Shown here piece after piece: positions 9,476 through 19,165 of a stretch of DNA of 64,000 nt (position 1 is its first letter; each line of letters starts with the position of its first letter). A program made the translations under genes and the position numbers. The stretch is from Stenotrophobium rhamnosiphilum (GTDB lineage Bacteria > Pseudomonadota > Gammaproteobacteria > Nevskiales > Nevskiaceae), in NCBI RefSeq assembly GCF_003052265.1, contig NZ_QANS01000004.1:372414-436413 (forward strand). The letters are read 5' to 3'. The notes beneath the pieces were generated by a model that searched no databases, was not told where the DNA came from, and saw only the letters and a program-made list of their open reading frames with translations.

Positions 9476-10635
9476 TGTCCGCGCTGACTGCAGGCGCGAT
9501 GCGCTTGCAGCCGCGCCTCGCTAGCTTCTACCTCTTCTATTACGCGACTGTCGGCGCGTTCATGCCGTATTGGTCGCCGTATTTGGCTGCGCGTGGCTTT
9601 AGTCCAGTGCAGATGGGTATCGCCTACGCACTGATGGGTTTGATGCGCACCGTAGTGCCGCTCGCTTGGGGCTGGTACACCGATCATTACGGCGGCCGCA
9701 TGAAGCTGATTCGCATCGCAAGCCTTGCTGCGCTGACGCTGTTCCTCATTATTCCGTTCATGCCCAGCGTGCTTTGGATTGGCGCAGTGATGATGGGCTA
9801 CACCGTTTTCTGGCACGCCTTATTGCCGCAGTTTGAAGCGGTGACGCTCAGCCATTTGTCTGCACGTGGCGGCGATTACAGTCGTGTGCGTTTGTGGGGA
9901 TCGGTTGGGTTCATCATCACAGTGCTGGGCTTGGGCGTGCTGCTGGATCGCACCGGCATTCTTTGGTTGCCGTGGCTGGTTGGCATCTTCTGGCTAGGCA
10001 TGGCGCTATCGACGTGGACGGTGCCTGAGCCGCCACCGATTCATCTCGACCAAACTGAGCGTCCATCCATTTGGACAGCGCTAAAAAATCCTGTGGCACT
10101 CGCCTTGTTGTTCGCGTGCTTCTGCTCGCAACTCAGCTATGCGCCTTACTACAACTTCTTCACCTTGTTTCTAGAACGGCACAACTACGCACACAGCTAC
10201 ATCGGCTTGCTGTGGGCATTGGGCGTTGTTGCTGAGATCGGTATGTTCATGGTCGCCGCTCGCTTCATCGGTAATTTGGGCGCACGCAAAGTGATGTTGA
10301 TTGCATTGGCTGCAACGGTGCTGCGTTGGGCGGCAACCGCAGGTGCAGTTGATTCAATCGGGGTATTGCTAATTGCACAGATGGCGCACGCGCTGAGTTT
10401 TGGCGCGTATCACGCGGTGGCGATGCATTACGTGCAGCGTCTGTTTCCGGGTGCGCTACAAGGGCGAGGGCAGGCCGTCTACAACGCAGTGGCCTACGGC
10501 GCGGGTGGTTCTATCGGCAGCATCGCCTCGGGATATTTGTGGGAAGGCTTGTCGCCAGAAGCTGTGTTCTATTCAGCCGCAGTGGTTGCGCTGTTTGGTT
10601 TCTGGGTGGCTTACCGAAAACTGCCTGATCTCTAA
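9475..10635 (+). CDS. MFS transporter (3-phenylpropionate/nucleoside-H+ symporter type)
   Basis: Twelve-helix major facilitator protein of 386 residues. The early segment FYYATVGAFMPYWSPYLAARGFSPVQMG (read here as a short motif YWSPYLAARGFSP) is typical of the HcaT-like MFS_1_like group annotated as 3-phenylpropionate transporters. The real substrate cannot be told from sequence. The ATG overlaps the aroC stop by one base. Its stop overlaps the stop of the convergent nitrilase-like gene by 4 bases. Confidence 0.82.
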   Translation: MSALTAGAMRLQPRLASFYLFYYATVGAFMPYWSPYLAARGFSPVQMGIAYALMGLMRTVVPLAWGWYTDHYGGRMKLIRIASLAALTLFLIIPFMPSVLWIGAVMMGYTVFWHALLPQFEAVTLSHLSARGGDYSRVRLWGSVGFIITVLGLGVLLDRTGILWLPWLVGIFWLGMALSTWTVPEPPPIHLDQTERPSIWTALKNPVALALLFACFCSQLSYAPYYNFFTLFLERHNYAHSYIGLLWALGVVAEIGMFMVAARFIGNLGARKVMLIALAATVLRWAATAGAVDSIGVLLIAQMAHALSFGAYHAVAMHYVQRLFPGALQGRGQAVYNAVAYGAGGSIGSIASGYLWEGLSPEAVFYSAAVVALFGFWVAYRKLPDL

Positions 10636-11531
10636 AGGTCGATGATGTCGACTTTCGGCATCGCAATCCCGCAGGCGTTCTGCTCAAACCAATGCTCGTA
10701 GTTGAGCACTTGGCCGGACTGACGCACGCGCTCAATCTGATCCAGATCGATATCGGCATAGATCCACTGCGCTTGATTCATCGTGCCTTGCGCGATGACG
10801 CCGTCATCCGGAAATCCATAATCCGGTGGGCCGTAAAGCGCAGCGCTACCGACATTGATATCTACCGCCGCAGACCAAGGCGCTGTGCCCACCAATGGCG
10901 ATTGCAGCACGACGCACTGATTCTCTAATGCACGCGCCTGAGCGCCAACACGCACGCGGTGATAACCGGCGTTGGTATCTGTGCAGCTCGGCACCAGCAA
11001 TAGTTGTGCGCCAGCTTCACATTGCGCGCGAGCGAGCAGCGGGAACTCGCAGTCGTAGCAAATGTTGATCGCAATCACGCCGAGCTTGGTTCGAAAAATG
11101 CGTAAGCCATCGCCGCTTGTCACGTTCCAGCTTTCACGCTCGAAGCGCGTCATGATCTGCTTGTCTTGATAGCTGCTGCGACCATCGGGTGCGCAGAACC
11201 AAGCGCGATTGACGACGCGACCATCCTCGCACTGCCAAGGAAAACTGCCCGCAACAATGTAAACACCATATTGCTGAGCTAGCGCAACGTGCAGCGCCAA
11301 ATAATCATCACGCAGCGATTGCATCGCCTGCACTTGCTTGTTCAGATCAGCGCGCGTTTCTGTATCGAATAACGCGGCGAGAGACATTGCAGCGTATTCG
11401 GGAAACAGTAAGAGCTGCGCGCCGTTCTTGGCAGCATCTGCAACCCATGCACGAATTTGATCGGCGTAGACATTCCAGTTCTGAGGTTCAGAAACAGGGA
11501 ATTGCGCAGAGGCGAGACGGATGCTGCTCAT
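10632..11531 (-). CDS. Carbon-nitrogen hydrolase (nitrilase superfamily)
   Basis: Amidase/nitrilase-fold enzyme with the Glu-Lys-Cys triad visible: Glu in LLFPEYAAMS, Lys in YQDKQIMTRFE, Cys in INICYDCEFPLLAR. The ATG at 11531 overlaps the stop of the upstream GNAT gene by 4 bases (ATGA) and is preferred to an in-frame start 18 bases earlier. The substrate is unknown. In many bacteria a homologous GNAT domain and this hydrolase domain are one polypeptide; here they are separate coupled genes. Confidence 0.88.
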   Translation of the reverse strand: MSSIRLASAQFPVSEPQNWNVYADQIRAWVADAAKNGAQLLLFPEYAAMSLAALFDTETRADLNKQVQAMQSLRDDYLALHVALAQQYGVYIVAGSFPWQCEDGRVVNRAWFCAPDGRSSYQDKQIMTRFERESWNVTSGDGLRIFRTKLGVIAINICYDCEFPLLARAQCEAGAQLLLVPSCTDTNAGYHRVRVGAQARALENQCVVLQSPLVGTAPWSAAVDINVGSAALYGPPDYGFPDDGVIAQGTMNQAQWIYADIDLDQIERVRQSGQVLNYEHWFEQNACGIAMPKVDIIDL

Positions 11532-12118
11532 GCTAATTCTCGCGTCCAAAAGATCATCGGCTTTTCGCTGGAGCTTGTCTCGCCAATATCAGGCCAGCTT
11601 AGCGTCGTACGCAAATTGGTTTGCTTTTGATAAGCACGCTTGAGCCAGAACGCATCGTTGGGCACGTAATCGCTGGGGCGTCGCGAGTCATCATCGCTGC
11701 GCTGCACCGCGCAGAACGCACAGGTCGATAAACCCAAGGTGCGCGCATGCGCTTCACGCAGCTCAAAAAACTTTAGGCCGATGCCTTGTCCGCGATATGC
11801 ACGTAGCAGGACCGACTCACCAAAATAATCGATACGCGATAAATCCATGCAGGCATCCAAAAATGGTTGCTGCATATCGAGCGGCGCATCAGCCAGCGGT
11901 TGAACGGTTGAAGCGCCTACACACTGGTCGCCATCCCAAACCAGAATCGCCAAGCTGCGGGGACATTGCAGATAGGTCTGCAAATAGCGCGTCTCATACT
12001 CTCGCGTGCCTTCGTAGAGATAAGGCCAGTCGCGGAACACGGTTATGCGCAGCGCGGCTAGCGCGTCGATATGACGTTCAATCTCGGCGCCGTGTAGCTG
12101 TTCAAAACGCAGCGTCAC
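11528..12118 (-). CDS. GNAT family N-acetyltransferase
   Basis: 196 residues with the acetyl-CoA pyrophosphate-binding motif YRGQGIGLKFFELREAHA about two thirds along (R/Q-x-x-G-x-G). The N-terminal part (RITVFRDWPYLYEG) is like that of GNATs found fused to carbon-nitrogen hydrolases. It is overlapped by 4 bases on both sides, by the GFA gene upstream and the nitrilase gene downstream, so it is clearly in their operon. The acceptor substrate is unknown. Confidence 0.85.
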   Translation of the reverse strand: MTLRFEQLHGAEIERHIDALAALRITVFRDWPYLYEGTREYETRYLQTYLQCPRSLAILVWDGDQCVGASTVQPLADAPLDMQQPFLDACMDLSRIDYFGESVLLRAYRGQGIGLKFFELREAHARTLGLSTCAFCAVQRSDDDSRRPSDYVPNDAFWLKRAYQKQTNLRTTLSWPDIGETSSSEKPMIFWTRELA

Positions 12119-12543
12119 TTTGCTGAACCTTGCGGTGTAAACGCGTAAGGAAATTGCGGCAGATCATCGTTGATCGGCCACCAGCTGCATTGGGAAGCGA
12201 CGTGAAAATGCGCAGCGAGTTCGACTGTCACTTGCTCATCAATCAAACCTGCGCGAATGCGCAAAACGCCGGGAACAAGAACATTCTTGCTGTAAATCGG
12301 CGAGCCACAGCCAATGCAAAACACGCGCTGCTTGCCGGGTGAGGATTCAAATTCCTTCAGCAACTCAGCGCCACTCAACAACACGAAATCTGTTTCATTG
12401 ACCGGTGTGTTGGTCACAAACGGCGTGCCCTGCGCTTTGCGGCATTTGCTGCAGTGACAGATTTGAATCGGCTGCAAAGGCGCATCAATGCGATACGTCA
12501 CGCCACCGCATAGACAGCTGCCCGTATGCGCTGAACTGCTCAT
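12115..12543 (-). CDS. GFA family zinc protein (glutathione-dependent formaldehyde-activating-like)
   Basis: 142 residues with the paired zinc sites of the GFA family: GSCLCGGV near the N-terminus, CHCSKCRKAQGTPF at about 33-46, and FCIGCGSPIYS near 75-85. The family is named after a glutathione-formaldehyde enzyme but most members, including this one, have no proven reaction. The 3' end overlaps the GNAT start by 4 bases. Confidence 0.88.
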   Translation of the reverse strand: MSSSAHTGSCLCGGVTYRIDAPLQPIQICHCSKCRKAQGTPFVTNTPVNETDFVLLSGAELLKEFESSPGKQRVFCIGCGSPIYSKNVLVPGVLRIRAGLIDEQVTVELAAHFHVASQCSWWPINDDLPQFPYAFTPQGSAK

Positions 12544-12549
12544 AGACCC

Positions 12550-12957
12550 TCAGGCGCCAACTTGGCGCAGCCAATCTTGCAAGTTGTAGTAGTTGCTGAC
12601 GCGCGCAACCTTGCCATCGCGAATATCAAAGAACGCGCCGCCGGGCAGGCGGTAGGTTTGGCCGGTCGCTTCTGGCAGACCTTCATCGGTCTTCAGATAA
12701 GTGCCGAGCACCACATATTCGGCAGCGGCGCGGCGGCCATCTTCCGAAACTGAGATCACGATATCGACGATTTGTTCGCGATAACTGGCGTTCATGCGAT
12801 CAATAAATGCGCGAAATGCGGTAATGCTGGTTTCGCGGCCGCCCTGATTAATGTCGTGCGCAACGTCATCCGTTAGCAGTCCAAAAAAGGTATTCCAATC
12901 GCCTGCATTAAAGGCGTTGTAGTAGCGTCGAATCAGGTCAAAAGTGGCTGCGGGCAT
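12550..12957 (-). CDS. SnoaL/NTF2-like (ketosteroid-isomerase-fold) protein
   Basis: 135 residues with the NTF2-like pattern: an N-terminal helix IRRYYNAFNAGDWNTFFGLLTDDVAHD, then alternating strands, ending GAFFDIRDGKVARVSNYYNLQDWL. Proteins of this fold may be isomerases, hydratases or non-enzymatic; the specific role is not recognisable. It is the first gene of the four-gene minus-strand set and lies 6 bases before the GFA gene. Confidence 0.82.
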   Translation of the reverse strand: MPAATFDLIRRYYNAFNAGDWNTFFGLLTDDVAHDINQGGRETSITAFRAFIDRMNASYREQIVDIVISVSEDGRRAAAEYVVLGTYLKTDEGLPEATGQTYRLPGGAFFDIRDGKVARVSNYYNLQDWLRQVGA

Positions 12958-13048
12958 TTTTCCGATCTCAAAATTTTGTCTATGTAAAGTTTACTTTGTT
13001 GCGGCTTGGTATCGCATGTACACCGCATCTGAGGTTATCTTTATAGGG

Positions 13049-13711
13049 ATGCAATTACTCGAAAAACTTATCAGCGTCTTTACCGAGCACGACTATCTCG
13101 CCGTGTTTTTGGTCTTATTGATCTGCGGAATGGGTGTCCCGATCCCTGAGGACATCACGCTCGTGGCCGGCGGCGTGACCTCTGGTTTGGGCTATTCCAA
13201 TGTCCATGTCATGGTCGGCGTCGGCATGGCGGGCGTTCTGCTGGGCGACATGATGATGTTTATGATCGGCCGTCATTACGGCGAAAGTGCGCTGCGCTGG
13301 CGCTGGGTCGCGTTTCTGGTGACCCCACAGCGGCAGGAGTTGGTTCAGATCAAGTTCGAACGTTATGGCAATTGGCTGTTGTTTATTGCGCGCTTTTTGC
13401 CGGGTCTGCGTTCGCCAATCTTCATCATTGCTGGCTGGAGCCGCCGAGTTTCGCTATTTAAGTTCTTGCTGCTGGACGGCAGTGCAGCACTATTGAGCGT
13501 GCCATTTTGGGTTTATCTCGGTTACTACGGCGCAAATAATCACGACAAACTGCTGGCCTGGGTCCATCGCGGCCAATCAGGTTTGTGGGTCGGCCTCGTG
13601 TTGCTGATCGTCGTTGTGCTGTTCTGGATTTGGCGCAATCGTCGTGATGCACAGCTTTTAGCCGCAAGACAAGCTAATGCCACGGCAAAAAATCCTGAGT
13701 CGCGCGGCTAA
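13049..13711 (+). CDS. DedA family membrane protein
   Basis: Polytopic inner-membrane protein of the DedA/VTT family, thought to be lipid scramblases and important for envelope homeostasis. The diagnostic GMGVPIPEDITL lies near the N-terminus and FIARFLPGLRSPIFIIAGWSR in the middle, followed by two more hydrophobic segments and a basic tail. I prefer the ATG at 13049 (220 residues); in-frame starts at 12944 and 13016 add residues unlike the family, although no strong ribosome site decides. Its stop overlaps that of the convergent LysR gene by 4 bases. Confidence 0.87.
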   Translation: MQLLEKLISVFTEHDYLAVFLVLLICGMGVPIPEDITLVAGGVTSGLGYSNVHVMVGVGMAGVLLGDMMMFMIGRHYGESALRWRWVAFLVTPQRQELVQIKFERYGNWLLFIARFLPGLRSPIFIIAGWSRRVSLFKFLLLDGSAALLSVPFWVYLGYYGANNHDKLLAWVHRGQSGLWVGLVLLIVVVLFWIWRNRRDAQLLAARQANATAKNPESRG

Positions 13712-14571
13712 TCTTGTAACTGTTTTAGCAAGGCTCGCGCGCCGCCAGAAAGCGTGCGGCGCTCATGCCACACCACGCCCAGATCTCGTTGCATCGACAG
13801 GTCTGTGACGTTCACCGCGCAGATCGTGCTATCGAGCATTGAGCGCGGCAGTACGCTCCAGCCCAAGCCGATATTCACCAGCATCTTCAGCGTTTCGAGA
13901 TAGTTGGTGGCCAAGCGGATGCGCGGCTCAACGCCGTGCTTTTGCAGCGCGGCTTTAACGATGCGATGGGTGTAAGTCGCCTCGTCGGGCAGCACGGCGG
14001 GATGATCTGCAAGTTCGGTCAAAGCAACATGCTTTTTCTTCGCGAGAGGATGTTCCGGTGCCACCACGACGGTGAGCGGATCCGGCCAGATCAGGCGCAT
14101 CTCCAAGCTGGGTAGTGACTGCGTTGGCAGCGTCACGATGCCAATCTCCAACTTTCCGGCCAATACCGATTGGCAGGCGACCTCTGAATCCATGAAGTGA
14201 ATGTCGAGATCCACACTCGGGTACAGGCGTGTGAACTCGCGCAGCACAGGCGGCAGACGGTGCAGGCCGATGTGGTGACTGGTGCCAATCGACAAGCGTC
14301 CGCTGACTTGATCGGACAAATGCGATAAAGCGCGGCGGCCGTCCTCAACGTCGTGCAGAACCCGGCGGGCATAGGGCAGGAGCGTCCGACCCGCGTCGGT
14401 GAGGGTAATGCTGCGACCGACGCGGTCGAACAGGGACTTATCGAGCTGCTCCTCCAGAACCGCAATGCGTTTGCTGATCGCAGGTTGCGACAGGTGCAAG
14501 GTCTCGCCAGCGCGAGAAAATGATCCAGATTCAGCCACTTCCACGAAAGCAGCCAGTGCTTGGGTATCCAT
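13708..14571 (-). CDS. LysR family transcriptional regulator, divergent from leuC
   Basis: 287-residue LysR-type regulator: N-terminal winged helix-turn-helix (FVEVAESGSFSRAGETLHLS, then QPAISKRIAVLEEQL) and a C-terminal effector domain beginning near residue 90 (LSIGTSHHIGLHRLPPVLREF). It is transcribed away from leuC with 151 bases between the starts. LysR proteins often control the divergent gene, so leuCDB control is a reasonable inference, and a palindrome of the right kind lies in the gap. Confidence 0.88.
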   Translation of the reverse strand: MDTQALAAFVEVAESGSFSRAGETLHLSQPAISKRIAVLEEQLDKSLFDRVGRSITLTDAGRTLLPYARRVLHDVEDGRRALSHLSDQVSGRLSIGTSHHIGLHRLPPVLREFTRLYPSVDLDIHFMDSEVACQSVLAGKLEIGIVTLPTQSLPSLEMRLIWPDPLTVVVAPEHPLAKKKHVALTELADHPAVLPDEATYTHRIVKAALQKHGVEPRIRLATNYLETLKMLVNIGLGWSVLPRSMLDSTICAVNVTDLSMQRDLGVVWHERRTLSGGARALLKQLQD

Positions 14572-14591
14572 TCATCACCTCTGAAGCTATC

Positions 14592-14619
14592 CATTCCCAA
14601 ACTATTCTAATTTGGAATG
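14592..14619. promoter_or_regulatory. Candidate LysR operator in the LysR-leuC gap
   Basis: Inverted arms CATTCC (14592-14597) and GGAATG (14614-14619), extended by AAA/TTT with one extra C, flank an AT-rich centre. An interrupted palindrome in a divergent LysR gap is the usual form of such an operator. No binding evidence. Confidence 0.4.
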
Positions 14620-14722
14620 AAGTATATAAAAACGATTCATTGGAGTTATGGATTGTACAGGCCTAAGATGCGCGCCGTACTGAAGCCCTTGGCTACACGG
14701 CCTCGAGATAGGAAAGAGACAA

Positions 14723-16129
14723 ATGAACGCTAAAACGCTCTACGACAAATTGTGGGATGCCCATATCGTCCGTGATAACGGCGACGGCTCCGCGCTGATT
14801 TATATCGACCGCCATTTGGTGCACGAAGTCACCAGCCCGCAGGCTTTTGATGGCTTGCGCATCAACAACCGCAAGCCCTGGCGCATCGACGCCAACCTCG
14901 CGGTGGCTGATCACAACGTGCCGACCACGGATCGCTCGCAGGGCATCGCAGATCCGATCTCGCGCACGCAGGTCGACGCACTCGACAGCAACTGCGCCGA
15001 GTTTGGCATTACCGAATTCCGCATGAATGACTTGCGTCAGGGCATCGTCCACGTCATCGGTCCTGAGCAGGGCGCAACCTTGCCGGGCATGACCGTGGTT
15101 TGCGGCGACTCGCACACCTCCACGCATGGCGCGTTCGGCGCTTTGGCGTTCGGCATCGGCACCTCCGAAGTTGAGCATGCATTGGCCACACAGACTTTGG
15201 TCTTGAAGAAGTCCAAGAACATGCGCATTACCGTGCGTGGCAATGTGGGTCCGGGCATCACAGCTAAGGACATCGTGCTCGCCATCATTGGTGAAATCGG
15301 CACCGCAGGCGGCACCGGTTACACCGTTGAGTTCGCAGGTGAAGCGATTGCTGCTTTGTCGATGGAAGGCCGCATGACGGTCTGCAATATGGCAATCGAA
15401 GGCGGCGCTCGCGCTGGCATCGTTGCTGTGGATCAGACCACGATCGATTACGTACAGGGTCGTCCGTTCTCGCCTACAGGCGAGAATCTCGACAAGGCGA
15501 TTGCTTGGTGGAAAACCTTGCACACCGATGCAGGCGCAAAATTTGATCGCGAAGTTGTGATCGAAGCATCCGGCATTCAGCCGCAAGTAACCTGGGGCAC
15601 GTCGCCTGAGATGGTGTTGCCAATTGACGCTCGCGTGCCAGACCCTTCGAAAGAAGGCGATGCAGTGAAGCGCTCCGGCATGGAAAAGGCTTTGGCGTAT
15701 ATGGGCCTCACCGCGAACACGCCAATCGAGCAAATCAAGATCGACAAGGTCTTCATCGGTTCTTGCACCAACTCGCGCATTGAAGATTTGCGTGCAGCAG
15801 CAAGCGTGGTCAAAGGCAAAAAGCGCGCAGCGAATGTCACCTTGGCTTTGGTTGTACCGGGCTCAGGCTTGGTGAAGAGACAAGCAGAAGCCGAAGGCTT
15901 GGACAAGATTTTTCTCGACGCAGGTTTTGAGTGGCGCGAACCCGGTTGCTCGATGTGCTTGGCGATGAACGCCGATCGCTTGGAGCCAGGTGAGCGTTGC
16001 GCTTCAACCAGTAATCGTAATTTTGAAGGCCGACAGGGTTCGGGTGGTCGTACGCATTTGGTGTCGCCAGCAATGGCAGCCGCTGCGGGCGTTGCCGGTC
16101 ACTTTGTCGATATCCGGAGTTTCCAATGA
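14723..16129 (+). CDS. leuC: 3-isopropylmalate dehydratase large subunit
   Basis: Aconitase-family subunit that with LeuD isomerises 2- to 3-isopropylmalate in leucine synthesis. It is 468 residues long. The three 4Fe-4S cysteines are present: Cys348 in GSCTNSR and Cys409/Cys412 in GCSMCLAMN. The start is preceded by AGGAAAGAG. The stop overlaps the leuD start by 4 bases (ATGA). Confidence 0.97.
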   Translation: MNAKTLYDKLWDAHIVRDNGDGSALIYIDRHLVHEVTSPQAFDGLRINNRKPWRIDANLAVADHNVPTTDRSQGIADPISRTQVDALDSNCAEFGITEFRMNDLRQGIVHVIGPEQGATLPGMTVVCGDSHTSTHGAFGALAFGIGTSEVEHALATQTLVLKKSKNMRITVRGNVGPGITAKDIVLAIIGEIGTAGGTGYTVEFAGEAIAALSMEGRMTVCNMAIEGGARAGIVAVDQTTIDYVQGRPFSPTGENLDKAIAWWKTLHTDAGAKFDREVVIEASGIQPQVTWGTSPEMVLPIDARVPDPSKEGDAVKRSGMEKALAYMGLTANTPIEQIKIDKVFIGSCTNSRIEDLRAAASVVKGKKRAANVTLALVVPGSGLVKRQAEAEGLDKIFLDAGFEWREPGCSMCLAMNADRLEPGERCASTSNRNFEGRQGSGGRTHLVSPAMAAAAGVAGHFVDIRSFQ

Positions 16130-16764
16130 GAGCTTTTACCACCGTCACCGCAACGGTCGCGCCTTTGGATCGTCCCAATGTGGACACCGACGCGATCATT
16201 CCTAAGCAATATTTGAAGTCGATCAAGCGCACGGGCTTCGGCCAGTATTTGTTTGATGATTGGCGCTACTTGGATCAGGGCGATCTGGATATTCCGGTGG
16301 CCTCACGCCGTCCCAATCCTGAGTTCGTGCTCAACCAAGATGCTTATCGTGGTGCACAGGTTCTGGTGTCGCGTGAAAACTTTGGCTGCGGCTCATCACG
16401 TGAACATGCGGTGTGGGCCTTGGAAGACTACGGCTTCCGTGCCGTTATCGCGCCGAGCTACGCCGACATCTTCTTCAATAACAGTTTCAAGAATGGCTTT
16501 TTGCCGATCATTCTCAAAGCAGATGAAGTACAGAAGATTTTCGAAGTCGTAGCTAAAGACGCTGCAAGTGAAGTCACCGTTGATTTGCCTGCTCAGCAAG
16601 TAAAATTGCCGAGTGGCGAAGTGTTCAATTTTGAGATCGACGAATTCCGTAAGGATTGCTTGGTGCGTGGTCTCGATGAAATTGGCCTCACCCTTCAGAA
16701 CGCTGATTCAATTCGCGCCTATGAAGCACAGCGCAAAGCTTCTGCACCTTGGTTGTTCAATTAA
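16126..16764 (+). CDS. leuD: 3-isopropylmalate dehydratase small subunit
   Basis: Swivel-domain subunit of isopropylmalate isomerase, 212 residues. Family motifs include [14 protein letters not shown] near the N-terminus and [11 protein letters not shown], where the serine contacts substrate. Translationally coupled to leuC by a 4-base overlap, and 32 bases ahead of leuB. Confidence 0.97.
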   Translation: MRAFTTVTATVAPLDRPNVDTDAIIPKQYLKSIKRTGFGQYLFDDWRYLDQGDLDIPVASRRPNPEFVLNQDAYRGAQVLVSRENFGCGSSREHAVWALEDYGFRAVIAPSYADIFFNNSFKNGFLPIILKADEVQKIFEVVAKDAASEVTVDLPAQQVKLPSGEVFNFEIDEFRKDCLVRGLDEIGLTLQNADSIRAYEAQRKASAPWLFN

Positions 16765-16796
16765 CTCTTATCTAAAAAAATACAAAGGTCTTTGTA

Positions 16797-17876
16797 ATGT
16801 CGATCAAGAAAATTTTGATTCTGCCGGGTGACGGCATTGGCCCTGAGATCATGGCGGAAGCCGTGAAGGTGCTTGAGTTGCTCAAGTCCGAAGGCGAACA
16901 GCTGGAGTGGTCGTTCGGCCATCTAGGCGGCGCTGCGTATGACGCTGAAGGCCATCCGTATCCGGAATCAACGCAGAAAGCTGCACGCGCCGCTGATGCG
17001 ATTCTGATGGGTGCTGTTGGCGGCCCCAAGTACGATGCACTGCCACGTGCTGTTCGTCCTGAGCAAGGCATTCTCGGCATCCGCAAGGATCTCGGCCTGT
17101 TCGCAAATCTGCGTCCGGCACTGGCATATGAAGAACTCGCTGCGGCGTCTTCGTTCAAACCAGAAATTATTGCTGGCCTCGACATTCTGATTCTGCGCGA
17201 ACTGACCGGCGATATTTATTTCGGTGCACCACGCGGCCGTCGCACCAATGCAGAAGGTCATGCCGAAGGCTTCGACACCATGCATTACAGCGCGCCAGAA
17301 GTTGAGCGCATTGCACGCGTCGCATTTGAAGCGGCACGCAAGCGCAGCAAGCGCGTGTGCAGCGTCGATAAAGAAAACGTTCTGGAAACTTCACGTCTCT
17401 GGCGTGAAGTGATGATCAATGTCTCCAAGGATTATCCGGATGTTGAGCTGACGCATATGTACGTCGACAACGCCGCGATGCAGTTGGTGAAATATCCAAA
17501 GCAGTTCGACGTGATGGTCACTGGCAACATCTTCGGCGACATCCTGTCGGATGAAGCGTCGATGCTGGCGGGTTCGATTGGCATGTTGCCTTCGGCTTCG
17601 CTCGACGTGAACAACAAAGGTTTGTACGAGCCGAGCCACGGCAGTGCGCCAGACATCATGGGTCAGAACAAGGCCAATCCACTCGCGACGATTCTGTCGA
17701 TGGCGATGATGTTCAAGTACACCTTCAATCACAATGACCTGTCTGATCGTATTGATGCAGCAGTCAAGAAAGTATTGAAGCAGGGACATCGCACCGGTGA
17801 TATCGCACAGAAAGGCGAGAAGATCATTGGCACGAAAGAAATGGGCGACGCTTTGGTTGCTGCGCTCAAGAAATAA
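16797..17876 (+). CDS. leuB: 3-isopropylmalate dehydrogenase
   Basis: NAD-dependent oxidative decarboxylation of 3-isopropylmalate. 359 residues with the start [16 protein letters not shown], the substrate-binding region [13 protein letters not shown], the metal-binding [13 protein letters not shown] and the NAD-loop [12 protein letters not shown]. Third gene of leuCDB. A REP-like repeat lies between it and asd. Confidence 0.97.
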   Translation: MSIKKILILPGDGIGPEIMAEAVKVLELLKSEGEQLEWSFGHLGGAAYDAEGHPYPESTQKAARAADAILMGAVGGPKYDALPRAVRPEQGILGIRKDLGLFANLRPALAYEELAAASSFKPEIIAGLDILILRELTGDIYFGAPRGRRTNAEGHAEGFDTMHYSAPEVERIARVAFEAARKRSKRVCSVDKENVLETSRLWREVMINVSKDYPDVELTHMYVDNAAMQLVKYPKQFDVMVTGNIFGDILSDEASMLAGSIGMLPSASLDVNNKGLYEPSHGSAPDIMGQNKANPLATILSMAMMFKYTFNHNDLSDRIDAAVKKVLKQGHRTGDIAQKGEKIIGTKEMGDALVAALKK

Positions 17877-17883
17877 CAACGCT

Positions 17884-17989
17884 GTCATTCCCGCGAAGGC
17901 GGGAATCTAGTTTTGCTTTCTCTTGATGAGAGCGCAGAAAACTGGGTCCCGTCGGAGACATGCTCCGACATGCGGGGACGACGAGTCCA
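17884..17989. repeat. REP-like palindromic repeat (GTCATTCCCGC family) between leuB and asd
   Basis: Hairpin GTCATTCCCGC-GAAG-GCGGGAATC at 17884-17907, an inverted CTAGTTTT / AAAACTGG pair, then an ending GCGGGGACGAC whose complement resembles the beginning. The whole forms a large imperfect palindrome of about 106 bp. Elements of this kind are dispersed in many proteobacterial genomes. It could also end leuB transcription. Confidence 0.7.
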
Positions 17990-18043
17990 TTACTTATAAA
18001 TGGACCTCTTTGATTAACAGTTGTAGCTGTGGAGATTTTTGAT

Positions 18044-19162
18044 ATGTCTAAGAAGTTAGGACTCGTCGGTTGGCGCGGCATGGTCGGTTCGGTCCTCATG
18101 CAGCGCATGCAAGAAGAAAATGATTTCGCCTTGGTGGAATCGCATTTCTTCACCACTTCAAACGTTGGTGGCAACGGCCCGAAGATTGGCGGCAAGGACA
18201 CGCCTGCGCTCAAAGATGCGAGCAGTATTGAAGCGCTTGCTGCGATGGACATCATCATCACCTGCCAAGGCGGCGACTACACCAACGACGTTTTCCCGAA
18301 GCTGCGCGCTGCGGGTTGGAACGGTTATTGGATCGACGCTGCTAGCGCACTGCGCATGAAGGACGACGCTGTGATTATTCTCGATCCGGTCAACATGCCT
18401 GTGATTAAGGATGCACTCGCTAAGGGCGTGAAGAATTACGTCGGCGGCAACTGCACCGTCTCCTTGATGCTGCTCGCCGTTGGCGCGCTCTACAAGGCAG
18501 ATTTGGTTGAGTGGATGTCGGCCATGACCTATCAGGCTGCATCGGGCGCAGGCGCGCAGAACATGCGCGAGCTGCTGTCGCAGATGGGTGTACTTGAGCG
18601 TGCGGTTGCGAGCGAACTCGCAAATCCGTCTTCAGCAATTCTCGACATTGACCGCAAGGTTGCTGAGAGCCAGCGCTCGGGTGATTTCCCAGTCGCTAAC
18701 TTTGGCGTGCCTCTCGCAGGCTCGCTGATTCCGTACATCGATAAGCAGCTTGAGAACGGCCAGTCGAAGGAAGAATGGAAGGGCCAGGCTGAGACCAACA
18801 AGATTCTCGGTCGCGAAGCAGATCCGATTCCTGTGGATGGTCTGTGCGTGCGTATCGGCGCAATGCGCTGCCACTCGCAAGCACTCACCATCAAGCTCAA
18901 GCGCGATGTGCCGCTGGCTGAGATCGAAGAGTTGATCCGCAACGATAACGAGTGGGTACGTCTGGTGCCGAACACTCGCGAAGATTCGATGAAGAGCCTG
19001 ACGCCAGTAGCTGTGACCGGCACGCTCAACGTTGCCGTCGGTCGTCTGCGCAAACTCAATATGGGTCCGCAGTACCTCGGCGCGTTCACGGTTGGTGATC
19101 AACTGTTGTGGGGCGCTGCTGAGCCTTTACGTCGTATGTTGCGCATCTTGTTACAAGGCTAA
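18044..19162 (+). CDS. asd: Aspartate-semialdehyde dehydrogenase
   Basis: Reduces aspartyl phosphate to the semialdehyde, the branch point to lysine, threonine, methionine and diaminopimelate. The ATG at 18044 has GGAG 9 bases upstream; an earlier in-frame ATG at 18029 is less likely. 372 residues with [20 protein letters not shown] (nucleotide site), the catalytic Cys in [10 protein letters not shown], and the substrate region [17 protein letters not shown]. This is the Gram-negative Asd subtype. The usg-like paralogue begins 3 bases after the stop. Confidence 0.96.
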   Translation: MSKKLGLVGWRGMVGSVLMQRMQEENDFALVESHFFTTSNVGGNGPKIGGKDTPALKDASSIEALAAMDIIITCQGGDYTNDVFPKLRAAGWNGYWIDAASALRMKDDAVIILDPVNMPVIKDALAKGVKNYVGGNCTVSLMLLAVGALYKADLVEWMSAMTYQAASGAGAQNMRELLSQMGVLERAVASELANPSSAILDIDRKVAESQRSGDFPVANFGVPLAGSLIPYIDKQLENGQSKEEWKGQAETNKILGREADPIPVDGLCVRIGAMRCHSQALTIKLKRDVPLAEIEELIRNDNEWVRLVPNTREDSMKSLTPVAVTGTLNVAVGRLRKLNMGPQYLGAFTVGDQLLWGAAEPLRRMLRILLQG

Positions 19163-19165
19163 TTA

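Noticed and set aside
14693-15733. 346-codon minus-strand ORF inside leuC
   Set aside because: Antisense shadow of leuC, whose catalytic cysteines and length are normal.
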